64,000 nt of DNA from NCBI GenBank assembly GCA_037349315.1, contig JBAIAC010000027.1, positions 15,051,501 to 15,115,500 of the forward strand, read 5' to 3'. Made by a program: the position numbers and the translations under genes. Under the pieces are notes generated by a model. That model had not been told where the DNA came from, ran no database searches, and saw only the letters and a program-made list of their open reading frames with translations. Positions within the stretch are counted from its first letter, which is position 1, and each line of letters begins with the position of its first letter. Of the stretch, positions 1-11,223 are shown in pieces. This stretch comes from Chelydra serpentina. Its lineage: Eukaryota > Chordata > Testudines > Chelydridae.

Positions 1-1602
1 TGGTAGCTTTGCGTAGGTTAGCTGGGACCTACATGTAGCTCATTCAGCACGTTTCTGGCTTACTTTCACTTCTGAGAGCAAAGAAATAGAAATGCTTGCG
101 GCAAGTGAAAGCCAAACCACAAGAGAAAGTTACTTTGTGTCTTTCTTATTCTTAGAAGAGTGCACATGCCAATCCCTGCGGCCCACGGGTGTTAGATATC
201 CTCCCCGACAGTTTCTTAAGGACACAAAAAAGCAAGAGAAACAACATTCTGGCATCAGTAGGAAGAACTACGCTTTTTAAAGCGTTTTGTTTGTACAGAG
301 CATATGCTGTTTGGGGAGAAAAGGAAGGAAGACAATTAAATTTCCCTTTATGAATAGCACAGCAAGAAAGGCAAATACATTTTACACCTAGCCTGCCATA
401 ACCCAAGAGAAGTTAAAGTGAAGGGCTACAGGAATCTGTTTCACAAAAACATATACTCAGATCATTAGGTTAACGACCTGTAGGCCAAATCCTTACCTCC
501 CAGTTAAAATGACCAGGACCAGACACAAAACAGGAGCGAGAAGGCTCAGTGAAATTAACATCTGGCATTTCTCGTGTCTTTGATGTCTATACTGAACATC
601 GGATTGCTCCACATACACACAAACATATGGCACAGGTATTCACAACTTTCATCTGAGTAGCTTTCTTGATAAGTGCACTCTTATCATTCCAATATGACAC
701 CATTATACGCTCAGTAACAGTGGCCCACTAAACACAGCAGCTGGGACATTTGCTGTCGCCATTTCAAACCAACTCCCACTGCAGGGATTTAACTCTCAGC
801 AGTAGAATCAACAAGAACAGTACTGTGTTTTTAACATTTTTAAAGTGGCTTATCCAAACCCATCAGAAGAATATTGCTACTTAAAAACCAAGTCCTGATG
901 AAACTAATGAAATATAAGTCACATAATTATGCCACTCAGAAGCATAAAATCTCTCTCTTCAGAATCGAAGGCACTCTCTTATTTCCTTACTTTTAGTGTG
1001 CATAGGTTGACACGTCCATTTTTTCCCTACAGCAGAGTCAAGAAAAAGCTTACTATTCAAGGGCCAGATATTGAGAAGTACGGAGTACCCACAACACCCA
1101 TTAACTTTAGAAAGACCTACAGGTGCTTAGCACCTAAGTTACTATCATTGATGTTTCATGTGAGAGACTTGCAGCTTAGAAAACATGGCTCAAAATCACT
1201 ACATTAACCTAGCAACTATTAATAAGGAGTTTGTTACACAGCCACGATGGCCTGCCCCGAAAAACATTTTAAAACAAAACAAAAAAGTTTCTATTTAGCT
1301 AGGTACTTACATGGCCCTCTTCACAGTACTACTGTAGTGCCTAAAAAACGATTTCTAACCAGAGTGGATGGATCATAACTTAGTTAAAAATAATTGTTAA
1401 ATATATTCAACACTAAAAACTAGTCTCAACAACAGTTTTTTGAAAAGCATTTTTAACCACGCTACAACACATCCACACCAATCAGTGTAATCACATTTTC
1501 AGAAACTGTTTTCAAACTTGCTTTTAACAGTTTTCAAACACGAGGAGATGCTGGTGTAAATAGACCAATGAGTTATGGATATAATGAAACTCCAAAAGGC
1601 AT
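1..1602. other. Anonymous A/T-rich DNA
   Basis: No exon-like ORF, no splice-bounded coding segment and no repeat family I recognise. Short ORFs here lack family features. Confidence 0.6.
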
Positions 1603-1899
1603 GTATATACTAGGGCTGTCAAGCAATTAAAAAAATTAATCGCGATTAACTGCATGATTAATCGCACTGTTAAACAATAGAACACCATTTATTTAAATAT
1701 TTTGGATGTTTTCTACATTTTCAAACATTGATTTCAATTACAACTCAGAATACAAAGTGCACAGTGCTCACTTTATATTTATTTTTGATTACAAATATTT
1801 TCACTGTAAAAACGAAAGAAATAGTATATTTAATTCACCTAATACAACTGCATTTAAATAACTGCATTTAAAAATAAAACAATGTAAAACTTTACAGCC

Positions 1900-2515
1900 T
1901 AAAAATCCAATCAGTCCTACTTCAGCCAATCGCTCAGACAAACAAGTTTGGTTACAATTTGCAAGAGATAATGCTGCCTGCTTCTTGTTTACAATGTCAC
2001 CTGAAAGTGAGAAAAGGCACTCACATGGCAGATGCGCTAAAGATTCAGCCATGTCTTCATGCTTCAACCACCATCCCAGAGGACATGCCTCCATGCGGAT
2101 GATGGGTTCTGCTCGATAACGATCCAAAGCAGAGTGGACTGACACATGTTCATTTTTGTCATCTAAGTCAGATGCCACCAGCAGAATGTGGATCTTCTTT
2201 TTTGTTGGTTCAGGTTCTGTAGTTTCCACATCAGAGTGTTGCTCTTTTAAGACTTCTGAAACCATGCTCCTCACCTCGTCCCTCTCAGATTTTGGACAGC
2301 ACTTCAGATTCTTAAACTTTGGGTCGAGTGCTGTAGCTCTCTTTAGAAATCTCACATTGGTACCTTTTGTGTTTTGTCAAATCTGCAGCGAAAGTGTTCT
2401 TAAAACAAACATGTGCTAGGTCGTCATCTGAGACTGCTATAACATGAAATACATAGCAAAATGTGGGTAAAACAGAACAGGAGACATACAATTCTCCTCC
2501 AAGGAGTTCAGTCAC
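1900..2515 (-). pseudogene. hAT transposase C-terminal fragment (left arm)
   Basis: The minus strand encodes ATALDPKFKNLKCCP, a WW-containing segment and FSLSGDIVNKKQAALS, all hallmarks of the C-terminal dimerisation region of hAT transposases of the ZBED-like type. It is split by a frameshift near 2330-2350 and ends after a corrupted tail. The catalytic N-terminal two thirds are missing, so it cannot be a working transposase. It belongs to the element at 1611-3194. Confidence 0.75.
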
Positions 2516-2555
2516 AAATTTAATTAACGCATTTATTTTTTTTTAATGAGTGTCA

Positions 2556-2830
2556 TCAGCATGGAAGCATATCCTCTGGAATGGTGGCCAAAGGGGCGTA
2601 CAAATGTTTAGCATATCTTGCACGTAAATACCTTGCAATGCCGGCTACAAAAGTGCCATGCGAACGCCTGTTCTCACTTTCAGGTGACGTAAAAAAGAAG
2701 CAGGCAGCATTATCTCCTGTAAATGTAAACAAACTTGTTTGACTTAGCGATTGGCTGAACAAGAAGTGGACTGAGTGGACTTCTAGGCTCTAAAGTTTTA
2801 CACTGTTTTGTTTTTGAGTGCAGCTCTGTA
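2556..2830 (+). pseudogene. hAT transposase C-terminal fragment (right arm, inverted)
   Basis: The plus strand carries the same dimerisation region as the left arm: MEAYPLEWWP, then ARKYLAMPATKVPCERLFS and SGDVKKKQAALSP, with frameshifts and a stop. This arm keeps the ARKYL.MPATKVPCERLFSL motif that the left arm has partly lost. It shows that the element holds two opposed copies of the same gene end. Confidence 0.75.
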
Positions 2831-2844
2831 ACAACAACATCATC

Positions 2845-2893
2845 TAGATGATCATAATGGTCCCTTCTGACCTTAAAGTCTATGAGTCTATGA
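2845..2893 (+). mobile_element. Nested 3'-end stub of a CR1 LINE
   Basis: About 49 bp resembling the extreme CR1 3' end (GATCATAATGGTCCCTTC, then CTATGAGTCTATGA). The sister hAT copy at 20291-20906 reads straight through the same position without it, so it is an insertion into the older hAT arm and one of the shortest CR1 insertions one would recognise. Confidence 0.65.
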
Positions 2894-3202
2894 ATCTACA
2901 TTTGTAAGTTACACTTTCACAATAGAGATTGCCCTACAGTACTTGTAATGAAAAATACTATTTCTTTTGTGTATCATTTTTACAGTGCAAATATTTGTAA
3001 TAAAAAATATAAAGTGAGCATTGTACACTTCGTACTCTGTGTTGTAACAGAAATCAATATATTTGAAAATGTAGAAAAAAATCCAAACACATTTAACAAA
3101 CAATAGAATACCAATTGAAATTTAACAGTGCGATTAATCGCAGTTAATTTTTTAGTTAATCGCGTGAGTTAACTGAGATTAATCGACAGCCCTAGTATAT
3201 AC

Positions 3203-4322
3203 TATACTACATTTTTTTATATAACTGACTACTATATGTTTGGGTTTTAATAGCATCTTAATTACTCTATCCGTGCATATATTTAAGTCTGTCTTAACAG
3301 TCAAGTAAGATTGAGACTGAGTAAATTAACTTAGTTTTCTAAGTATGCATACAGTTCTAAAGCAGTAAAAAGATATTAATGAATGTTAAATCAAATAAAC
3401 AAATTAAATTATTAATCAGAGTCCCTCCAGTTGATCATTTCAGTCTTTACTAGTGTAACCACATTTACTTAATAAACACGATTGTTTGTATTAAGTAATT
3501 ATTACTTTGGTTGTCTGTGCCCATCAACACTAACACCTAATGTCTGAGACGTTATTTATTTTGAACTCCACTCCTGTTTATCTAATCATAGCAAAACTGG
3601 TTCTGGTATTCTTTCATAGCGACAAATTGTCTTCTCAGCTAATACAGGCTCACTCTTGCTTCCTATGTCACATTGTACTGTGTCACAGGAACCAAATCTA
3701 TTGTTTCCATTCAAAAAAAAACCACCTACAGTGAGCTATTCTTCAGGTGCTCACATAAAGGCCTACCCACACTACAACCCAAAATATATTTTTGAAACCG
3801 TTTGTAACACCCATTTGTTCCGCTTACAGCAAACATGGTTGAGCTATAGTCCCACAGCAGTTTTTTCCTGCCCCCACACTACCCTGTGCTAACTAAGCCT
3901 GTATGCCCATACCACACCAAACTGCCTAAACATGTACGTATCAGTGCATTTTGGGAAAATCAGGGCAGCTATCCCATACTGCTGCTTCTCTTGGAACCTA
4001 ATGACCCTTCACTCTTTCTTTCCTTATTCCCCCTGGCCTCAGGATCTTGCATACTACTGACTGTTTTTGCAACCAAGAGAAACAAAATACAGCTCTTCCT
4101 GGTGCCCATTAGTTTTGTTCCTGCTTGAATCAAGAGGGACGCTGCAAAAGCAGCATGTAGATATTCCTCCTACCCTGATACAGAGCTTGATGCTTACATG
4201 GGACAGAAAGAACAAGACCCCAAGAATCTTATGTTGCGCTACTACTAGAGAAGGCAAATTAAGTGTTTTGATTTGCTCTGAAAATGGACTCTTTGCTTAA
4301 GTCAAATTTGAGTTAATGATAA
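3203..4322. other. Anonymous DNA
   Basis: No gene or classified repeat recognised. ORFs are short and without family features. Confidence 0.5.
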
Positions 4323-4364
4323 CTGAAATATATATTAACACAGGAGTGTTAATATATATTTCAG
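4323..4364. repeat. Perfect short hairpin
   Basis: Arms of 19 bp at 4323-4341 and 4346-4364 (CTGAAATATATATTAACAC and its reverse complement) are perfect, with a 4-nt AGGA loop. Confidence 0.9.
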
Positions 4365-4428
4365 ATACTTTCACATTATCTGGTTGAGTCATATCATTTA
4401 TACCACAAACTAAATCAACAGCATAAAG

Positions 4429-4763
4429 CTGCAGAAGCGACAAAGGGTCCTGTGGCACCTTATAGACTAACAGAGGTATTGAAGCGTAAGCTTTCGTGGG
4501 TCAATACCCACTTCTTCGGATGCAAGCAGTGGAAATGTCAAGAGGCAGATATAAATGTGCAGGGAAGATTCAGGCTAGAGATAACTAGCCTGAATCTTCC
4601 CTGCACATTTATATCTGCCTCTTGACATTTCCACTGCTTGCATCCGAAGAAGTGGGTATTGACCCACGAAAGCTTACGCTTCAATACCTCTGTTAGTCTA
4701 TAAGGTGCCACAGGACCCTTTGTCGCTTCTGCAGATCCAGACTAACACGGCTACCCCTCTGAT
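4429..4763 (+). mobile_element. Fold-back insertion with perfect 150-bp arms
   Basis: Positions 4429-4578 and 4585-4734 are exact reverse complements, separated by only AGATAA. A single-copy tail, AGATCCAGACTAACACGGCT and ten more bases, completes the right side. Direct repeats AGCATAAAGCT flank the insertion (4420-4430 and 4764-4774). The arms contain a widespread interspersed sequence (CACCTTATAGACTAACAG, GAAGTGGGTATTGACCCACG) that recurs at 27558-27660. The target repeat and one-sided tail fit a retrotransposon insertion with 5' inversion (twin priming), but full mirrored duplication without divergence is more than usual twin priming produces. Confidence 0.85.
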
Positions 4764-5011
4764 AGCATAAAGCTGGGTGATGGTAATTGCTGTCCATTTA
4801 AACATAATCTTTACAATTTCACTTCAAAGTTTATACAGCAGGTAGTTATGAAATACTGGGAGAGACTGTGATGTCAAACTGAGAGACCAAATTTACGTGG
4901 ATTGTGTACCTGTCAGAACTCCCAAAATGAACTCTCAGCCCCATACTTCAGAGGGTGCACTTTCAAAAATGTTTAAAGTAACGGATCCAAGCCCGAACAA
5001 ACACTTTACAC

Positions 5012-5698
5012 AAGGTGTGGGAAAACTATGGCCTGGGGGCCGCATCCGGCCCTCCAGACATTTTAATCTGGCTCTCGAGGTCCCACCAGGGAGCAGGGTC
5101 AGGGTCTTGCCCCTCTCTGCACAGCTCCCAGATACAGTGGCATGTCCCCCCTCTGGCTCCTACGCGTAGGGGCAGCCAGGGGGCTCCAAACGCTGCCCTC
5201 ACAGCTTCCATTGGCCAGGAACCGCAGCCAATGAGAGCTGCAGGGGCAGCACCTGCCGACAGGACAGCGCCCAGAGCTGCCCAGACGCACTTCCACATAG
5301 GAGCCGGAGACGGAACATGCCGCTGCTTCTGGGAGCTGCTTGAGGTAAGCGCCGCCTGGATCTTGCACCCTACACCCCAACCCCCTGCCCTGATCCCCCT
5401 CCCACCCTCTGAACCCCTCGATACCAGTCCGAAGCACCCTCCTGCACCCCCAACCCCTCATTCCCAGCCCCACCCCAGAGCCCGCACCCCCAGCAGGAGC
5501 CCTCACCCTCTCCCCACCCCAACCCCCTGCCCCAGGCCAGAGCGCCCTCCCGCACCCTGAACTGCTCATTTCTGGCCCCACCCCAGAGCCCTCACCCCCT
5601 CTTCCACCCCAACCCCCAATTTTGTGAGCATTCATGGCCCGCCATACAACTTCCATACCCAGATATGGCCCTCGGACCAAAAAGTTTGCTCACCCCTG
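5012..5698. mobile_element. GC-rich hAT-like element with 8-bp target duplication
   Basis: Imperfect terminal inverted repeats (AAGGTGTGGGAAAACTATGG at the left; the right end read in reverse starts CAGGGGTGAGCAAACTTTTT) enclose 687 bp of C-rich sequence. The 8-bp direct repeat CTTTACAC lies at 5004-5011 and 5699-5706. No transposase is present. Long ORFs inside (for example 5015-5560) are proline/serine-rich and result from base composition. Confidence 0.8.
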
Positions 5699-5706
5699 CT
5701 TTACAC

Positions 5707-6659
5707 AGACTGTCTCCACTCCCTTAAATTAGCGGACAGAGGCTTCCTGGTGCTTCTTTTCTGACTTTTACAGTTATCAAGTAGGTTTCTGCTTTCCTTC
5801 CCACCCAACTTCCCAAGGACTGCTCCTTATTGCAAGTTCCACAAGGGTGCAGTTAACACTCATGCACTGTAGTATCCCAACAAGAAAATTCATTTTACCC
5901 AATGTGAATAGACTTCTATATACATTTATAATTAAAATTATTTTCTACTAGAGGGTAAATGATCCCTTCAGTACATAAGACAGGTAGTTGATGTACACAT
6001 TCAGGGAAAAAGCTTCACATAGGACTTCACCCAGACTAACCCCACTATATTAATCTAACAAACCTGATCTGCTTTGTAAGATTAATTTGAATCTATTGTA
6101 CATAAATTGTCATAGTTTAAAAATACACAATGAACAACTCCCCAAAGACACTACCAAAAATACTTTGGTTACATGAGTTCAAACAGTTCATATGTTGTTA
6201 CCTCAATGGAGAGTCCTCTCTCTTCTTAAAACTAAAGAAAACAATTTTCTACCTTTATTAATATGTAGCCATCAAGGCTGGTGGGACAAATTTTTATTTC
6301 ATCCATTTTGTTTTGATTGATGGATTCATGTTTTCCCTTGCTATGTATTCTATGACTTAAAACCCCCGAAGCAACGTAACCCAAAATGGTGCCTTCTCAA
6401 GAAGAAAGTAGCCGAAAGACACTCTCATAGATTATGTATATGTGCAGGCAATCACAAACACACACAAAAATAGATGACTTACTTTAAATTAGCCACCTAC
6501 TGTAGAATTTATAATTTTTTAAAAGTAATCTACTACCTAGCCTTTTTTTTTTTTGTAAAAAGGCCACATGTCTCATCAGCAAGAGCCTTGATAAGAAAAT
6601 ACTGGAAAAAAACAACAGGAAATGTCTAAAACGTGTTGAAGATTAAACATATTAATGAA
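5707..6659. other. Anonymous A/T-rich DNA
   Basis: No gene and no repeat family recognised, apart from a T run near 6544. Confidence 0.5.
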
Positions 6660-7666
6660 GAGTGTATGACTCAAGAACCTCTCAATGCCAACTAGCAAAG
6701 AGGTGTGTACATTTTAGTTCACCAGAGAGCATAAAATATATGTACAAATACTATGTAAGAAGTGCTATATATACACAGACTTTAAGAATATATTTTCAGT
6801 GTGTAGGTACTGGTCACCAGCTAAGGTGAAAAACATGTTTTCTGACAGACAAAAGATGTTTATTCATCTATCTGTTCACATTTATATTGAATATTGTCTC
6901 ATTCACAATAGTCTTCTTATCACCAGTCTGTGTTGAAAGCAAATGAAATATTGTAAGGACTTCACAGAAAAAAATGTAACTGGAAGAAAAAAACCTCTCT
7001 CATGGGTACACTTCAAAGGTTTGCTTAACTACGGAGGATGGGGCACAGAGGAGACACCCAGGCATCCTTTACTGAGGAAGTACAAAAAGACAGTGGGCTT
7101 GTTTCATGAAAAAAGTCTCAGCTAGCCTTGGTTGAAAACACTGAAGAGAACTTTGGGAGAGAGAAAACTTTTTTTGACAGGTTAACCTGTTAGTTTAGTC
7201 TCTAAAAAAGTGTGTTATGATTTTGTTTCATATGTAATAATTTGTTTCCAATATTCTTACTCACTATTACTAGAATCTTGAATCTTTGACAATAAACGTA
7301 TTCTTGTTTTCACTATAAATATATCCAAGTGCTGTGGTGTTATACAAGGTGGTGGACCTTCCTGAAACTTGCACAGTAATGTGTTCTGTTCCCTTGGGAA
7401 CACTGAGCCTGGTAATTCTGTGAATATTCAGTGGATAAGGGTCTAGGAGACTGGACTAGGAAATGCTCCAAGGACTTGGCTGTTGGTGTGTGCCTATCAC
7501 AGCCTATACAGAAAGAGCAAGGCCTGTTGGAGGCTGTCGGTTTGAGGGAGCTGATCTGCACCAGAAACAAGACTGTTTCATATGCTAAGGGCAGGTGGTG
7601 GTAAGGTGCCTCACTATCCTGAGTACCCCTAGGGAATATCACAGAGTCCCAAGAAGAGGGGGTCAC
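6660..7666 (+). repeat. LTR-like interspersed repeat, copy 1
   Basis: Colinear with 34905-35960. Shared blocks include CCTCTYRATGCCAACTRGCA, GGTTGAAAACACTG, GTTATGATTTTGTTT and, near the end, GGCGTGTGCCTA-type and GAGTACCCCT-type segments. AATAAA at 7292-7297 could be an LTR poly(A) signal. No protein domain is present. I recognise it as a repeat from the pairing alone; LTR identity is likely but not proven. Confidence 0.6.
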
Positions 7667-7686
7667 TTGTAATAATATTAAGTTAA

Positions 7687-7847
7687 AGAGACAAGGTGGA
7701 TATGGTAATATCTTTTATTGGACCAACTTCTGTTGTTGAGACAAACTTTTGAGCTTACACAGAGCTCTTCTTCAGGTCTGGGCTTGTCTTTCTCACCAAC
7801 AGAATCTGGTCCAATAAAAGATATTTCCTCACCCAACTTGTCTCTCT
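7687..7847. repeat. Imperfect fold-back repeat
   Basis: The left arm starts AGAGACAAGGTGGATATGGT and contains ATATCTTTTATTGGACCA; the right arm carries their reverse complement (TGGTCCAATAAAAGATAT ... CTTGTCTCTCT) with several mismatches. The loop holds GCTCTTCTTCAGGTCTGGG. A single-copy tail with GACCAACACAGCTACAAC follows, resembling in layout the tail of the fold-back at 4429-4763. A fragment of the same family lies at 23208-23273. Confidence 0.65.
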
Positions 7848-7930
7848 AATATCCTAGGACCAACACAGCTACAACTACACTGCATGTAAGATTAAATTAA
7901 CACATTCAGATAGAAACAAGCAGTTGATGG

Positions 7931-8710
7931 TGTGACCGTGTACCCCACAAGGCTTTATGGGGAGAGGCTTATAAATGTATACATGATGTAACTGGAATAT
8001 GTTTTATGCTACATGTGCCATGTAACATATCTCTGTGAAAGTTATGACCTACTGAATCTATTCCTCCTGTTTGTATGCATGTATCATTGTTGTAGTTGGA
8101 GTTATGAATATTGGTTTTATATTTGCTGGTTTTGTACATAGCCTTTGTAAGAGCCTGGTATCATGTCTTGAGAAAGGTATGTGCATGTAAAGAGACCAAT
8201 CAACAAACCCTTACACAGACAATAGGAGGTGCAGACCCCAATCCACATCTGGGCCTGGCCGGGAATGCAACTGGCTGGACTGGTTAGGGTGCATGGACAC
8301 GTGACTTGCCCATGTGATCCCAAAACTCCAGGGTAAGATGATGCTACACAGGGAGTGCGGGAAAGGCTATAAAAACTTTGAAATAGAAGGTGAACTATTT
8401 ATGAGTTTACCCTGTATAAGCTTTATACAGGGTAAAATGGACTTATTCAGGGTTTGAACCTCATTGGGAGTTGGGCACCTGGGTGTCAAAGGCACGGGCA
8501 CTTCCTGAGCTGCTTCCAGGCAGGCCTGCGGCTGTTAGGGGATGTGGTTCGGACCTGGGTCTGTGTTTGCAGCAGATCAGCGGAATCTGGCTCAAAACAC
8601 ACAGGATTCGGGAGTCCCAAGCTGGAAAAGGCAGGAAAGCAGGGGCAGAAGTAGCCTTGGCACATCAGGTGGCAGCACCAAGGTGGTTTCTGTGATCCCA
8701 ACCCGTCACA
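7931..8710 (+). mobile_element. Solo LTR with 5-bp target duplication
   Basis: It starts TGTGACCGTG and ends CCCGTCACA, the TG...CA inverted ends of a retroviral-type LTR, and is flanked by GATGG direct repeats (7926-7930 and 8711-8715). A TATAAAAA box occurs near 8369. There is no internal gag or pol, so this is the recombination relic of an endogenous retrovirus-like element. The intact target duplication suggests a simple LTR-LTR deletion. Confidence 0.82.
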
Positions 8711-8715
8711 GATGG

Positions 8716-11223
8716 TCTCTCAAAGATACTAAATTGAGAGCCCTGTACACTAAATTCCTCCCTACTGGCTACCTCGCAAGCTGTCTCTTTATACCAGGCT
8801 ATGGCTGCTTAAATCAGCACTTTTGATCAGTTCTTAGAATTGATCTTTCAGGGCTGATAGAGCTCTTTTTGCCTAATGCCCTTACCTTGGAACCTCCTCA
8901 CTTTGGCAGATTGTCAGAACTGGTTTCGTGATCTGCAGGGTTCCACTTCAAAGTATTTCTATTTAGTCTGCTATTTGGTTTATTGCTTTGTGCGTGAGAG
9001 AGAGAGACAGCTTGACTATTCAGATTTTAAAAAACAGTAAAGGCATTTTTGCTATCCATCGCGTGTTGCATCATGTAGTTTCTGATGTTATTTTTGATGA
9101 CAGCGCTTAGATGCAACAGGATAAAGACTTCCAAGAATATTTAGCCAAACAAATACAATGGGGGAAAAAAAAAACCACACACCCCTCTCACCAGGGGAAC
9201 AAGACATTTCCCCGCTCCCGACCAGGCAAATAGCAACAGGGGGAGAGCTATGGCATTGCCCAATGTACCTCAATCTTAACCTATGGCAAGATTTCAGTCT
9301 CCATGGCCTAGACGGTTCTTTGCTGCTCCACTTTCACTGCCAACATTCCAATGGTGCTAAAAGTGAGTGAGATGAACATATATCCACTGAGAAATAGATT
9401 GAAGCCCTTATGCTGCAGTAAGCTCTGTGCTGGCAGATACCCACCGACAATCAGATTCTGCATGGGCTGACTCTTGCACCTACACAGCCTAAGGAAAGTC
9501 AATGTGGGGTCACTTGCAGAAACACTGGAGGATTGGGGCCCAAAACCTCAAATGTATTTCATATAGGCTACCATTATATGGGCAACCTGGGATGGATGTG
9601 AGCCGGTGATCAAGAGGTGAAAAAAAATTAAAAATTTGAGAGAGAAATGTAAAAGCACGCACATAAACCAGGGTTTGATTCTCAGTCATTTTTCACCCAC
9701 AAGTCCAATATCATTTTTTCCTTCATTCTGCCCCACGTCAGTGTCATTTGCACCATTTCAGTCAAAAACTAAGAATAAGAGAAACAATATATGGAATTAT
9801 GCAAAGTAACTGTGCCAGTTATGGCTGAATACATTTACATTAACAGCATAAATATAATTTCATAGCTTAGGTTAAAAAACCTCAAATGCATCAGTGTGAA
9901 CTGCTGCCCTTCCTTCAGGTTAAATGTAGAAATGCGAGTTTACACAACAAAGATTTTGCAGATACACCAGTCTACTTACGCTGGCAAAGCCCCCTAGTGG
10001 AGATGCAGCATATACCAGCAAAAGGAATTATTTTGAGCAACCTCCCCAAAGGAGGTAAACTGTGCCAGCATAAGCTGCATCTGCATGGGGGGAGGGGGAA
10101 ATGGAAGGGAGGGGTGAGGTTGCAGGCATAGCTATGTTATTTAGGGGCATGTTTTTTTCCACATGCTTAACCAACATAACTATGCCAGCAAAACTTTCTA
10201 GAGTAGATCTGGCTCTCTGGGTGTGGGACAGACACAGCTCAAGGAGAGAGACAGGAACAGAGACAGAAAGACTGAGCAGACAACACACACAGAGACTGGA
10301 GACGCTGGCAAGAGGCAGCTTGGGACTGCGAACAAAGAAACTACCTCCTGTTATTTTTGGTTCCTCCTGTGTTTGGGGAAACAGGACTTCGCACATTATA
10401 TGTAAATAAATAATATGGCATCAAAGGTACCACCAGACTCTTTCATCAGTTCCTCCTGTTGGTGGAAACTCCCCACAGACCCTCAAACCTTGACTAGCCG
10501 CTCAGGTCAAAAGGACTAACAATATTTTAAAATTCAATCTGAAACGATAATTCATATATTCTTACTGATAATGCCATGAATTGCATATTCCCCAGTGCTT
10601 CATATTCATACTCAATGACTGCTGCTACTTCACAGGCAGAAAGGAGAGAAAGCTTTTGGTGAAAGTTTATGTTTTTTACAAAATTCCAAATCTCAGAGAA
10701 AGCAACTCTGTGACCAACTTTAGGCCTGCATTCCCAAGGACAAGAAACTACACTTGTTTTCTTCCCAACCCTCCTCAAAGTAGACTGCCCCAGGAGGTGC
10801 TGAGCCACAGTTTCTGCATCTCATCCCATCATCCCGCATACACAAGGAGAGGGGGTTATAAATCAAGAAACTTGAGCACTCATGCTCAATCAAGAGCTGT
10901 AACTTGCTTCCCATTTTCCACTTCCAGCATGATGCCAAACCCCTTAACTTCCTCCTCTGGAGCTCACCAGACTCCCATCCACCAGCCAACTCCTAAAGGT
11001 TTATTGGCATACTCGCCCCAACGCTCTCCCAAGAAGCAGCTGCCTGCCCTTGCCTCCTCTCCCACCGTCATTCCCTATCAGGGTGCTCCAGACAATGAGA
11101 AGCTGTGGCACCCCAGCATACGGACCACAGCCCCAATCAAGGGAGGAGCAGCTTCCTCCGTATGACCAAGAATCAGATCATTGCACTCCTCTCAAAGATG
11201 GAGGATGTTGTGCTCAACCACCA
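8716..11223. other. Mostly anonymous DNA with a MITE-like stretch
   Basis: Around 10040-10210 the inverted pair GCCAGCATAA / CATAACTATGCCAGCA suggests a decayed palindromic MITE. No coding exon was recognised; a 194-codon plus ORF at 10581-11165 has no family features. Confidence 0.4.

Larger units (their letters stand above)
1611..3194. mobile_element. hAT transposon copy with inverted-duplicate structure
   Basis: The ends are TAGGGCTGTCAA... and ...GACAGCCCTA, and the flanks carry an 8-bp direct repeat GTATATAC (1603-1610 and 3195-3202), the target duplication length of hAT elements. Internally the two halves are inverted copies of the same terminal region: the left arm reads into the transposase 3' end on the minus strand, the right arm on the plus strand, each followed by the same non-coding tail rich in TTAATCGCGATTAA motifs. 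The arms have diverged and carry separate indels, so the duplication is old. A related shorter copy lies at 20291-20906. Confidence 0.85.

Noticed and set aside
5015..5560. 181-codon and antisense 193-codon ORFs
   Set aside because: They lie inside a hAT-like element with a target duplication and consist of proline- or glycine-rich low-complexity sequence.
10581..11165. 194-codon plus-strand ORF
   Set aside because: No family features and no splice-bounded conservation; treated as chance.
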